A DNA stretch of 42,400 nucleotides from CAZEGC01 sp964511635 (GTDB lineage Bacteria; Patescibacteriota; Saccharimonadia; Saccharimonadales; Saccharimonadaceae). The position numbers and the translations under genes were made by a program. Positions 23,451-30,930 of this stretch are shown here, in pieces. The notes below the pieces were generated by a model. The model had not been told where the DNA came from and did no database searches. It saw nothing but the letters and a program-made list of their open reading frames with translations. The stretch lies in assembly GCA_964511635.1 (NCBI GenBank), contig CAZEGC010000002.1:1-42400 (forward strand). Reading direction: 5' to 3'. Each line of letters starts with the position of its first letter. Position 1 is the first letter of the stretch.

Positions 23451-24433
23451 GCAAGCCAAAGAAGAAAGTATCTACCAAGGTACTCGCCAACCAAAGACGC
23501 AGTAAGCGCAGGTGGCTCACATTCCTTCGGATGTGTCGTTATGGCATTAACAACTTCTCACGTAATGCGTGGTTGACAGTTGCAGCTACGGCAGTCATGA
23601 CAATTACCTTGCTAATAGTTTTCGTTACCCTGTCTGCTAGAAGCGTTTTGCTTGATACGGTTGATACGATTCGGGAACGAGTTGATTATTCGATTTACGT
23701 ACGAACAGATACTCCCGATGAAGCTGCCGAAGAAATCGAAGATGAACTACGCGCGTTGGCATCTGTTAATACAGTTACATATGTCGACCCCGAAGAGGGT
23801 AGGGCGAATTTTGCCCAGCAACACGCTGCTAATAATGACGTGCTGGATGCCATTACCGAAGCCACCAATCAGTTCCCAGGTGTTTTTAGGGTCAGCGTCG
23901 AAGATATAAATGACCCCTCTGATCTAGAGTCCTATTTAGAAACTAGCGAGCTTATGGCAGAATACGAGGATCCTGATCGTGAAGCTTCCTTTGCAGGCGA
24001 AAGACGAGCCGCGATTGAGTCAATCGGCAGGGCAGTTGTATTTGCAGAAAACCTAGGGCTGCTAGCAAGCGTTATATTCATAGTGATATCGTCACTGATT
24101 GTCTTTAATACGATTCGCATGGCGATATTTAATCGTAAAGAAGAAATTCAAATGATGAAATTAATCGGGGCTGAAAGATCGTTTATACGTGGACCGTTTG
24201 TAGTTGAGGCGGTTGTATATGGTATCTTAGCGGCAATCCTAGCTCTTTTGATTGGAATTGGAATACTGCACTTTACTCGTGAACCTCTATTAAATTATGA
24301 AGTCGCTAGCCAGTCTACGCTGGATTTCGTACTAATGTACTGGCCATTTGTGCTTATTGCTATGATGCTAGCGGGGTCAGCGATAGGTGTGGTATCATCC
24401 CTATTTGCAACGCGTAGATACCTAAAAATATAA
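23447..24433 (+). CDS. ftsX: Cell division protein FtsX
   Basis: 328 residues: a cytoplasmic basic N-terminus, one membrane helix at about 45-68, an extracytoplasmic domain of about 140 residues (VDYSIYVRTDTPDEAAEEIEDEL is a typical FtsX beginning), then three C-terminal helices with the linker RKEEIQMMKLIGAERSFIRGPF. FtsX passes ATP-driven movement from FtsE to a hydrolase outside the membrane. AGGGAG lies eight bases before the ATG. The next gene encodes the probable partner. Confidence 0.94.
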   Translation: MSKPKKKVSTKVLANQRRSKRRWLTFLRMCRYGINNFSRNAWLTVAATAVMTITLLIVFVTLSARSVLLDTVDTIRERVDYSIYVRTDTPDEAAEEIEDELRALASVNTVTYVDPEEGRANFAQQHAANNDVLDAITEATNQFPGVFRVSVEDINDPSDLESYLETSELMAEYEDPDREASFAGERRAAIESIGRAVVFAENLGLLASVIFIVISSLIVFNTIRMAIFNRKEEIQMMKLIGAERSFIRGPFVVEAVVYGILAAILALLIGIGILHFTREPLLNYEVASQSTLDFVLMYWPFVLIAMMLAGSAIGVVSSLFATRRYLKI

Positions 24434-24468
24434 CGTAATAATTACTATATAATTCATTGATTATGCAA

Positions 24469-24497
24469 TTGACCGTGCGAGTCGCTTATGCTAAAGT
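24469..24497 (+). promoter_or_regulatory. Promoter of the PcsB-like gene, leaderless type
   Basis: TTGACC (24469-24474), 17 bases, extended -10 TG-C-TAAAGT (24489-24497). It ends 9 bases before ATG 24507. Confidence 0.7.
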
Positions 24498-24506
24498 AGA
24501 CCGTAT

Positions 24507-25730
24507 ATGAAACTACGGTCCACCACACCAGTTTCGACCAAGCTAGCTGCTAAATTTGTCTTAGTAGCGGCTGCTGTCGTAATGGCAATTAGCGCCCCAA
24601 TTCAGATGGGGCAAGTCGCAAGTGCTGTTGATTATGATGCACAAATTAGTGCTATTGAAAAAGAAATCCGTGAGTATAGAAGCCAGGCTAACCGCTTAGG
24701 TAAAGAAGCAGACTCACTTAAGAAGGTCATCAAAAAACTAGAAGCCGAAAAAGCAATTATACAAAGTCAGCTTGATTTAAGCGAAGCTGAGCTTGGCAAG
24801 CTAACGGACGAAATTGCAGAAACAGAAGAAAAAATTGAGCTAAACAGTGAAGCGCTTGGCAAGATTATGGCGGATATGTATGTTGATGAGAGTATTTCGC
24901 CGCTGGAGATGTTAGCTAGCAGCAATAATATAAGTGACTACGTCGACAAGATGACGTACCAGTCCTCAGTTCAGGACCAGTTGAAAAGAACCATTGACAC
25001 CGTAAAGAAACTCAAAGCAAAGCTTGAGAAGAAAAAGATTGGCGTAGAACGAGTTATTGCCGACCAGAAATCCCAAAAACAGTCCTTGGTTGCTAACGAA
25101 CAGGAGCGACAAGCGGCCCTTGCAGCCGTAAGGGGCGAAGAGGCAGCCTACAATCAGCTAGTAAATGAACGTGCCAAAGAAGTGGAGTATTTGCGTGAAC
25201 AGCAGCGTATAGCATTTGCACAACTTCAAACACCTACTGGTACAGTCAGTAGCTCTAGTCCGGTCGGCTATGCGATTACTTATGCTAACTTTTCTGGGAA
25301 CGTACGTTGCGGTGGCGGATATAGTTACTGCAATAATTATCTCAATCAATGGGCAGGTGATAGCTGGGGGCTTAACCTTTCTGGGCAATGCGTGCACTAT
25401 ACAGCTGATTGGCTAACTAGGAATGGCTACTACATACCTCACAATGCTTTTGCCAGAGTAAATGGCAATGGTGGTAACGCAAATGAATGGATACCTACTG
25501 CTACACGGAATGGGTTTGCATCGGTTGTGGGTACTCCACAAAGGGGTGACGTAGCATATATGCCAGTTCCAGGCGTCGGTCACGTCGGTATAGTTGAAGA
25601 AAACTATGGCAACGGCTGGGTAAAAGTAAGTCAATATAACTTTGCTGTATACGGCAATATACCCGGCTACAGCACTATGGATCTAAAAATTACTAATAAC
25701 GTACAATTTTTACGCTTCACTAAGAGATAA
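24507..25730 (+). CDS. PcsB-like secreted hydrolase: coiled coil plus CHAP domain
   Basis: 407 residues. A signal peptide with basic start and hydrophobic core ends near VASA (residue 40). Residues 41-240 form a long coiled coil, the FtsX-binding and autoinhibitory part in PcsB and EnvC proteins. A linker leads to a C-terminal CHAP domain (about 255-407) with catalytic Cys295 (LSGQCVHYTADW) and His359 (GVGHVGIVEE). CHAP enzymes act as amidases or endopeptidases on peptidoglycan. The position directly after ftsEX makes it the likely FtsEX-controlled daughter-cell-separation hydrolase (inference). It has its own promoter and no Shine-Dalgarno sequence. Confidence 0.9.
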   Translation: MKLRSTTPVSTKLAAKFVLVAAAVVMAISAPIQMGQVASAVDYDAQISAIEKEIREYRSQANRLGKEADSLKKVIKKLEAEKAIIQSQLDLSEAELGKLTDEIAETEEKIELNSEALGKIMADMYVDESISPLEMLASSNNISDYVDKMTYQSSVQDQLKRTIDTVKKLKAKLEKKKIGVERVIADQKSQKQSLVANEQERQAALAAVRGEEAAYNQLVNERAKEVEYLREQQRIAFAQLQTPTGTVSSSSPVGYAITYANFSGNVRCGGGYSYCNNYLNQWAGDSWGLNLSGQCVHYTADWLTRNGYYIPHNAFARVNGNGGNANEWIPTATRNGFASVVGTPQRGDVAYMPVPGVGHVGIVEENYGNGWVKVSQYNFAVYGNIPGYSTMDLKITNNVQFLRFTKR

Positions 25731-25750
25731 AATTATTGAAATAATTTAGG

Positions 25751-25780
25751 TATAGCGCACTCTAGTTAGGGTGCGTTATA
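25751..25780. repeat. 12-bp hairpin before the CtpA-type gene
   Basis: TATAGCGCACTC (25751-25762) pairs with GGGTGCGTTATA (25769-25780), with two G-T pairs and a six-base loop. No T-run. The right arm contains a -10-like TATACT (25777-25782), so the structure may act as operator or as terminator of the upstream gene. Confidence 0.5.
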
Positions 25781-25823
25781 CTTAAGACAAAGATTCGAAT
25801 CTAAATACAGGGAGACATTAGTA

Positions 25824-27056
25824 GTGGGCAATCATCCACGAGATAAAAAATCTCGTTCACAAAAAGACGCACAAACATCGACACAAGTGAAAATAACGCG
25901 ACCTATATTTTTCTTAGTTATAACACTAATTGCGGGTGTCAGCTTTATAGCAGGCACTAGAAGCGATGAAATCTACAGTGCAATTGGCCCTGCGCTAGGT
26001 ATTAAGGTCGAAACAGGCACGCTTGACACTAGTTCGGTTCAGCGCACCTATCAGGCGCTAATGGCAAACTTTGATGGCGAGCTAGATCACGACGAGTTAA
26101 TTAACGGCATGAACCACGGTCTAGTGCGGGCTGCCGGGGATGCCTACACTGTATATCTAGACCCGCAGGAGGCTGATGAGTTTAGTAATGACTTATCAGG
26201 TAATATCGGGGGTGGCATTGGTGCCGAGATCGGTGTTCGCAGTGAAAGAGTTTCAATTATCAGAACTCTCGCCAATACCCCTGCTGAGCGAGCTGGCTTA
26301 AACGCAGGCGATATTATACTAGAAGTCAACGATGAATCTGCCATTGATTGGAACGTGCAGCAAACAGTTGATAAAATCCGTGGGGAAATAGGGACATCTG
26401 TCAGAATTAAGGTGCTTCGCGCAGGTGAGCCAAAGGAATTCTCTATCACACGTGAAGAAATTATTGCTCCTAGTGTCGAAAGTGAGATTGAAGATAATAT
26501 TGGAACTTTAACGATTACACGGTTTGATGAAAAGGCTGTTTCGGCAGCGCGAGCCGCAGCCCAGGAGTTTGTTCGTCGCGACGTGAGCGGCGTCGTGCTA
26601 GATCTTCGTGGTAACGGCGGCGGTTTTTTGGAGGGTGCGCGTGATATTGCCGGTCTATGGCTAGATGATAAGGTAGTTGTCGAAGAAAGGTCGCAGGGAC
26701 GGACCACTAACGAGCTACGTTCTCGTAGTAACGCCATCTTAAAGGGTCTACCTACGGTAGTGCTGGTTAATGGCGGTAGCGCTAGTGCAAGCGAGATTGT
26801 CGCTGGCGCACTGCAGGATTACGGCGTCGCTAGCATAATAGGCGAAAAGACATTCGGCAAGGGAAGCGTTCAGCGACTAGTTGAGCTGCGTGGCGGCGCC
26901 CAATTAAAGGTTACAGTTGCTCGCTGGTACACCCCTAAGGGTCGGGACATCAACCAAGAAGGTGTCACACCTGATAGGGAGGTGGAATTGACTCAAAAAG
27001 ATATTGATAGCGATAAGGATCCTCAAAAAGAGGCGGCAGTAGAAGAGCTACGGTAA
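25824..27056 (+). CDS. C-terminal processing protease, S41 (CtpA/CtpB type)
   Basis: 410 residues from GTG 25824 (GGGAG lies 8-12 bases upstream). A basic cytoplasmic start, one membrane anchor (about 27-44), a PDZ domain (about 125-200, AERAGLNAGDIILEVND) and the S41 core. The Ser-Lys-Gln set is visible: Ser321 in GGSASASE, Lys346 in EKTFGKGSVQ and Gln350, with the spacing of B. subtilis CtpB. These proteases trim secreted or membrane proteins and in several bacteria control peptidoglycan hydrolases. Its place after the CHAP hydrolase makes that hydrolase a natural candidate substrate (inference). Confidence 0.93.
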   Translation: MGNHPRDKKSRSQKDAQTSTQVKITRPIFFLVITLIAGVSFIAGTRSDEIYSAIGPALGIKVETGTLDTSSVQRTYQALMANFDGELDHDELINGMNHGLVRAAGDAYTVYLDPQEADEFSNDLSGNIGGGIGAEIGVRSERVSIIRTLANTPAERAGLNAGDIILEVNDESAIDWNVQQTVDKIRGEIGTSVRIKVLRAGEPKEFSITREEIIAPSVESEIEDNIGTLTITRFDEKAVSAARAAAQEFVRRDVSGVVLDLRGNGGGFLEGARDIAGLWLDDKVVVEERSQGRTTNELRSRSNAILKGLPTVVLVNGGSASASEIVAGALQDYGVASIIGEKTFGKGSVQRLVELRGGAQLKVTVARWYTPKGRDINQEGVTPDREVELTQKDIDSDKDPQKEAAVEELR

Positions 27057-27077
27057 ATGCTTAGACCCCAGGCTAGC

Positions 27078-27107
27078 TTGTATACTGCTAGTGATATGTA
27101 GTATTAT
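27078..27107 (+). promoter_or_regulatory. Promoter of receiver-domain gene
   Basis: TTGTAT (27078-27083), 18 bases, TATTAT (27102-27107). It ends 10 bases before ATG 27118. Confidence 0.5.
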
Positions 27108-27117
27108 AGGTAACATT

Positions 27118-27501
27118 ATGGAAGATACAAAAAAGAAGATACTACTTGTTGAAGACGATACGTCGCTAGCGGCGGTGTATCGTTCACGTCTAGAGCTAGA
27201 AGGCTTTGAGATCAAAGAGGTTCACAATGGTGAGGATGCTCTGACTGCCGCACTCGATTTTAAGCCGGATTTAATCCTCCTAGATGCTATGATGCCCAAA
27301 ATTAGCGGCTTTGATGTTTTAGATATCCTGCGTAACACTACAGAGACAGCTGATATCCGGGTTATTATGCTAACTGCGCTCAGTCAGCCCAAAGACAAAG
27401 AGCGAGCCGAAAACTTGGGCGTCGATGATTATTTGGTAAAATCACAGGTTGTAATTGGCGACGTTGTAGAGCGTGTTAAGCACCACTTAAGCGTTAAGTA
27501 A
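27118..27501 (+). CDS. Stand-alone response regulator receiver protein
   Basis: 127 residues, receiver domain only. Acidic pair Glu12-Asp13-Asp14, phosphorylation site Asp56 in LILLDAMMP, Thr in MLTALSQ, and Lys in DDYLVKSQ complete the active site. There is no DNA-binding output, so it would act by protein contact, CheY/DivK-like. The open frame starts at GTG 27091, but that codon overlaps the promoter region and ATG 27118 fits the leaderless pattern of the neighbours. No kinase is adjacent; the nearest is at 34494. Confidence 0.9.
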   Translation: MEDTKKKILLVEDDTSLAAVYRSRLELEGFEIKEVHNGEDALTAALDFKPDLILLDAMMPKISGFDVLDILRNTTETADIRVIMLTALSQPKDKERAENLGVDDYLVKSQVVIGDVVERVKHHLSVK

Positions 27502-27530
27502 TAGTCTTTTAGCCAAGAGGTAGAAACTGC

Positions 27531-27551
27531 AAGGGGGCATTAGCCCCTTTT
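27531..27551 (+). terminator. Intrinsic terminator
   Basis: AAGGGGGC (27531-27538), loop ATTA, GCCCCTTT (27543-27550), ending in TTTT. It ends the receiver transcript just before a new strong promoter. Confidence 0.8.
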
Positions 27552-27555
27552 AGTA

Positions 27556-27584
27556 TTGACAAATTTAGTGTTTAGTGCTATTAT
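27556..27584 (+). promoter_or_regulatory. Near-consensus promoter
   Basis: TTGACA (27556-27561), 17 bases, extended -10 TG-C-TATTAT (27576-27584). Among the best promoters in the window; it leaves a leader of about 30 A/T-rich bases without a Shine-Dalgarno. Confidence 0.8.
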
Positions 27585-27619
27585 TCATGTAGTTATAAAT
27601 TAAACATAAAAAACTATAA

Positions 27620-28825
27620 ATGAATAAAAAACCACGCCGCATCGAAGAAATTAAATCCACTGCCGAACAGCACGCTCCTAAATTTGAAGCGCGTGACATA
27701 GACGTTGTTTTATCTAGTGACCTACTCGATGTGCTGGCTGATTCTGATGTTGGGGATGCTATTGCTCTTGCTGCTGAATTTAAGATTGAAGCGGATAGCG
27801 GCATTGTGGGCGTATTAGTAAGGGACCCTGAGCATCCAGAAGATTTAAAACGAGCATATTTCAGTACTAGTTCACAAGATTTTGGCACCCGGATCAGCAA
27901 GCAGCGGGTGAGAGTAGTTGAAGCAGTCGATGAGAGCGCTGGACACGAAGCTAGCCCCAGAGCGGCAGAGTTAATAGAGCGAATGGGAAAAACACTTGTA
28001 CCAACCCTAGTGGAAATACCTCCTCGCACACCTGTCAGTGGCGACCTAGAGCTAACCGAAGAAGGGGCGCTAGTAGAGGAAGATGAACATGATGTCCAGC
28101 AGGAAGCCTCGCCCGAAATGATAGCAGAATTGATTGATGTAGCTCAGGCCGCGATTGAGGATTTCTATGAACAACAGGACAGTACGATTGCCGAGCTAGA
28201 GGCCGCAGGTCGAGAGCTGTTAGATGGAGCTCAGCAGGATTTGTGGAGGCTAGTAAGCGAACTAGACGTAAGGACACAGAGTATGATAGCCGCGCAAAGA
28301 TATGGTTCAGGGATTGATCGCGATTTACTGCGCCGAATGGCCAGTGAAGTGAGTGAATTTAGTTATGCGATAACGCACAAAGTTGCCGACTATATGCATG
28401 GCGCTGGGGTTATTCGAACCACTAGTACGCATCTAGAGCAGGACACTCACCGAAGTCTTGACGGTGTAGGTGAGGACTTAAAGTCAGTTGCTGGCAGTTC
28501 TGGTGGCGATCAGGCGCGTATCAAGGAAGTAGCTAGGATTATTGATGAGGTAGCTGGTATTACACGTAATGTGAATTATCAGCGCGAATTGAGCGATCAT
28601 ATATTAGATGCTAGCGAAGATTTTGATCGTCGCATCCGAATGGTCCATGCACAGTCCGTAGAACTGATGAATGCGGCATCGAGGCAGGGTAACGAGCAGA
28701 TATTATTGAGCGAGGTGGAAGATCACCTTCAGTCTATAAAAGGAGTCATTAACAGTTTCCGTAACGGCATTGTTGCTACTGGACAAAAATTACCAGGCAG
28801 CATTGATGGCATTAAACGAGAATAG
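27620..28825 (+). CDS. Unknown protein, helical C-terminal half, strong promoter
   Basis: 401 residues, no signal peptide and no membrane segment. I recognise no domain. Residues of about 20-120 look like a compact alpha/beta part with strands IVGVLVRDP and RVRVVEAV. Residues 125-160 are acidic and Pro-containing, probably a linker. Residues 165-395 are almost entirely helical with heptad-like spacing (for example IEDFYEQQDSTIAELEAAG), likely a coiled coil or four-helix bundle. The promoter is near consensus and a terminator closes the unit, so this is a well-expressed single gene. A structural or cell-cycle role is possible but not shown. Confidence 0.75.
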   Translation: MNKKPRRIEEIKSTAEQHAPKFEARDIDVVLSSDLLDVLADSDVGDAIALAAEFKIEADSGIVGVLVRDPEHPEDLKRAYFSTSSQDFGTRISKQRVRVVEAVDESAGHEASPRAAELIERMGKTLVPTLVEIPPRTPVSGDLELTEEGALVEEDEHDVQQEASPEMIAELIDVAQAAIEDFYEQQDSTIAELEAAGRELLDGAQQDLWRLVSELDVRTQSMIAAQRYGSGIDRDLLRRMASEVSEFSYAITHKVADYMHGAGVIRTTSTHLEQDTHRSLDGVGEDLKSVAGSSGGDQARIKEVARIIDEVAGITRNVNYQRELSDHILDASEDFDRRIRMVHAQSVELMNAASRQGNEQILLSEVEDHLQSIKGVINSFRNGIVATGQKLPGSIDGIKRE

Positions 28826-28850
28826 AGCCTGGCTTTACTTTGTACATCAA

Positions 28851-28885
28851 AATACCAGCTTACAACGAAAGGCTGGTATTTTTTT
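28851..28885. terminator. Bidirectional intrinsic terminator
   Basis: AATACCAGC (28851-28859) and GCTGGTATT (28872-28880) with a 12-base loop. Seven T follow on the plus strand and four T on the minus strand. It separates the convergent unknown gene and rpmA. Confidence 0.88.
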
Positions 28886-28899
28886 AATATATTTTAGAA

Positions 28900-29172
28900 T
28901 TAGCGCACTGAAACTTGTGTACGCGGTACGGTTTTGCCAGTAAAGTGAGATTTCTTTACTTTATCAAACTGCACGACTCCATCGACTGCAGCATGAATTG
29001 TGTAGTTTTTGCTGACGTAGGTGCCAGGACCGGAGGTTTTAGTCAGGCCAGTTTGGCGCACTAAAACTTCGCCAGCTCGAACAGTTTGACCACCGAAGCG
29101 CTTTACGCCTAGGCGGCGGCCAGCGTTATTGTGGATGTTCTTACTTGAACCACCTGCTTTAACTTTTGACAT
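28900..29172 (-). CDS. rpmA: Ribosomal protein bL27
   Basis: 90 residues. The N-terminus KAGGSSKNIHNNAGRRLGVKRFGGQ is the bL27 arm that reaches the peptidyl-transferase centre, although it reads MSKVKAGG rather than the usual AHKKGGG. The core GQTVRAGEVLVRQTG and VDGVVQFDK are standard. The ribosome binding site TAAGGAG lies seven bases before the ATG. It has its own strong promoter. rplU (bL21), often its neighbour, is not next to it. Confidence 0.96.
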   Translation of the reverse strand: MSKVKAGGSSKNIHNNAGRRLGVKRFGGQTVRAGEVLVRQTGLTKTSGPGTYVSKNYTIHAAVDGVVQFDKVKKSHFTGKTVPRTQVSVR

Positions 29173-29210
29173 TTGTAACTCCTTAAAAGTTTGAACTATA
29201 AATCCGTTCT

Positions 29211-29239
29211 ATTGTACTTGGTTTCCCGTTATCAGTCAA
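29211..29239 (-). promoter_or_regulatory. Promoter of rpmA
   Basis: On the minus strand TTGACT (29239-29234), 17 bases, TACAAT (29216-29211). The leader is about 30 bases and carries a Shine-Dalgarno. Confidence 0.75.
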
Positions 29240-29262
29240 TAGGGGTAAAAGGGCAAAAGTCG

Positions 29263-29339
29263 AGCCCCTCATCAGATAGGGAGTTTAGCGGCCACCTCCG
29301 GAGTGGAGGCGGCCGCGCTCGACCTGTCGTTGAGGGGCT
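29263..29339 (-). terminator. Large branched hairpin after the small G+C-rich gene
   Basis: AGCCCCTCA (29263-29271) pairs with TGAGGGGCT (29331-29339). Inside, GCGGCC+CCTCC (29288-29299) pairs with GGAGG+GGCCGC (29305-29316) around one mismatch. GTCGAG (29259-29264) and CTCGAC (29318-29323) offer an alternative helix. On the minus strand a TTTT run follows. The stop codon of the gene at 29339 lies in the base of the stem. Confidence 0.65.
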
Positions 29340-29599
29340 TAGTCACGGCTTGAAGTCACCAGCCTTAGGATGTACTCACAGCGAGCTACGTCGCCGTGCG
29401 AAGCCTGCTCGGGCTTGCGTAGTATCCGTTCTGCCATGGCGATTATGGCGTCAGACATGCCAAGGTGGCCGAGAAGCTTGATGGCTGGATCGTCGCAGTT
29501 TTTCGCGACGCTCTTAATCTTCTCAAGTCGCATGTCTGAATCTGGGATCTTCAGATCCAATTTCTTCTCTTTCGCAGAAGGCAGGCCGTGTTCTAGCAT
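29339..29599 (-). CDS. Small unknown protein, G+C-rich gene
   Basis: Up to 86 residues, predicted all helical (for example AIKLLGHLGMSDAIIAMAERIL), no known domain. The codons are clearly richer in G and C than those of the neighbours. A minus-strand promoter with TTGATT (29626-29621), 17 bases and TATTAT (29603-29598) overlaps the ATG at 29599. If this promoter is used, translation must start later: TTG at 29560 or ATG at 29533 (64 residues) are possible. A strong hairpin follows the stop. The own promoter and terminator make it a self-contained unit; function unknown. Confidence 0.5.
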   Translation of the reverse strand: MLEHGLPSAKEKKLDLKIPDSDMRLEKIKSVAKNCDDPAIKLLGHLGMSDAIIAMAERILRKPEQASHGDVARCEYILRLVTSSRD

Positions 29600-29636
29600 A
29601 ATACACTAAAACAGACTAAAAATCAACTTCTGTGCT

Positions 29637-30809
29637 TTAAATTTTTTCGATAACTAGAAGCTGCCTAGCAACGATCTGGTCTTCGCGGTGATAGATTAGC
29701 GTGCTGCTAGGGGCGTGCTTGAATGAGTGCTCTTTAAAACCTAGCTCGGCTAGATTGCGTACGAGTGGTAAATGGGTAAAATGACCGTCTATATCTTTCC
29801 AGGCAGGTACCGCCAAGCAAAGCGGTGTACCGCTGGCAATTTGTCCGTGAATATTCTGTAAAAAACTAGTGATAATATAATTACAGTTTTTTCTTACTTC
29901 GGCTAGTTTTGCTGGCGAGGGTGGGGCGCTAAATGGTTGCCCTAGGTATGTCTCGCTAGCGATTTGGTCAATGGGCTGCTGCCAGCGAGCATCCATGGCG
30001 TCACCAACATGCACGTACCAGTCGATAGGTCGGCGGTAGGTCTCCTCTAGCCAGTTGAGGTTATCCCGCGTGTAGCGAATCATCTTTTCAGATAAATCTG
30101 TTCCGTATACGCTACGGTTTAAAAGCGCAGCTTCTTGTAAAATTACACCCGTTCCACAAAATGGGTCCAGTAGCCTTGTGTCGCTAGCTTCACGCTGGGG
30201 CGATGCTAGGTTTATCATGATTTGTGCCAGCTTTGGCGGCAGCATACCGACATATGTGTCACGCATTGGTCGCTCGCGGTCGCGCCTAGCGTAGTCGGTA
30301 ATGTTCTGGGCGCCAGTACTCTCGGCAACTACAACTTCACCGTTAGTGCTTTTTAAAATCAACAGTTCGATTCTGTTGCTCGAAAGCCCGAGCTTGTTGT
30401 GATGAGACGTAGCCGAGCTAAGCGTCGATTCTTGATTTGGTATTAAGCGTAAGTTCACGCCATTTAGTTTTAATTTTTGCTTTAAAATTATACCGGTTTT
30501 TTGGACCTCTCTTGCAGAAGCCTTAAAGCCATAAACACTAATGCCCAGTGTAATTTTAGCCGTTTGACTTGATAGTTCATTTAAATATTTTTTTACTACC
30601 CACTGACTTACGGAGTGCCAGCTGCGTCCAGAGATTCTACCGACCACCACACCCGCTTTGGTAACACCGCCAAATTTGCTAATATCAAAATCATTAGTTT
30701 CTATCAATGTAGAGTCTTCTGAAAATGGCTGCAGGCTGTCGGCGCCGAACCGTCGTTCTAATTCGGCAAGTCCGATTGTTGGTTGTCGCCCTAAAATTGC
30801 AATATACAT
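29637..30809 (-). CDS. Trm11/Trm-G10-like RNA methyltransferase
   Basis: 390 residues. The N-terminal about 170 residues correspond to the THUMP-type RNA-binding part. RERPMRDTYVGMLPPKLAQIMINLA near 178-202 is typical of the UPF0020/Trm11 group. The SAM-binding motif LLDPFCGTGVILQEA is at 213-227. Motif IV reads SETYLG (285-290) instead of the usual DPPY, a substitution that leaves the catalytic target uncertain; m2G on tRNA is the family's normal product. Minus-strand TATACT (30822-30817) ends seven bases before the ATG, again leaderless. It is divergent from the gene at 30931. Confidence 0.8.
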   Translation of the reverse strand: MYIAILGRQPTIGLAELERRFGADSLQPFSEDSTLIETNDFDISKFGGVTKAGVVVGRISGRSWHSVSQWVVKKYLNELSSQTAKITLGISVYGFKASAREVQKTGIILKQKLKLNGVNLRLIPNQESTLSSATSHHNKLGLSSNRIELLILKSTNGEVVVAESTGAQNITDYARRDRERPMRDTYVGMLPPKLAQIMINLASPQREASDTRLLDPFCGTGVILQEAALLNRSVYGTDLSEKMIRYTRDNLNWLEETYRRPIDWYVHVGDAMDARWQQPIDQIASETYLGQPFSAPPSPAKLAEVRKNCNYIITSFLQNIHGQIASGTPLCLAVPAWKDIDGHFTHLPLVRNLAELGFKEHSFKHAPSSTLIYHREDQIVARQLLVIEKI

Positions 30810-30816
30810 CTTTATT

Positions 30817-30822
30817 AGTATA
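30817..30822 (-). promoter_or_regulatory. -10 element of the Trm11-like gene
   Basis: TATACT on the minus strand, seven bases before the start codon; -35 poor. Confidence 0.45.
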
Positions 30823-30915
30823 CGACGACTCGTGCTAAGAACATAACGACAAACCGCTTAATAAATGAGGGAGCTGGGCTGGGTAGCCAAGTTTGTTTCT
30901 TGCGTTATTCTAGGG

Positions 30916-30924
30916 TGCTATAAT
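30916..30924 (+). promoter_or_regulatory. Extended -10 promoter of the LPG-synthase-TM gene
   Basis: Perfect TG-C-TATAAT, ending 6 bases before ATG 30931. It lies inside the longer open frame from 30865 and so fixes the start. Confidence 0.7.
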
Positions 30925-30930
30925 TGTTAT

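Noticed and set aside
26144..26737. Long antisense frame of 197 codons inside the CtpA-type gene
   Set aside because: Ser/Arg-rich shadow translation of a certain gene; no promoter, ribosome binding site or domain.
27565..28029. Antisense frame of 154 codons over the start of the unknown gene
   Set aside because: It runs through the near-consensus plus-strand promoter and has low-complexity composition.
30865..30930. N-terminal extension of the LPG-synthase-TM protein
   Set aside because: Contains the extended -10; ATG 30931 fits the membrane-protein start.
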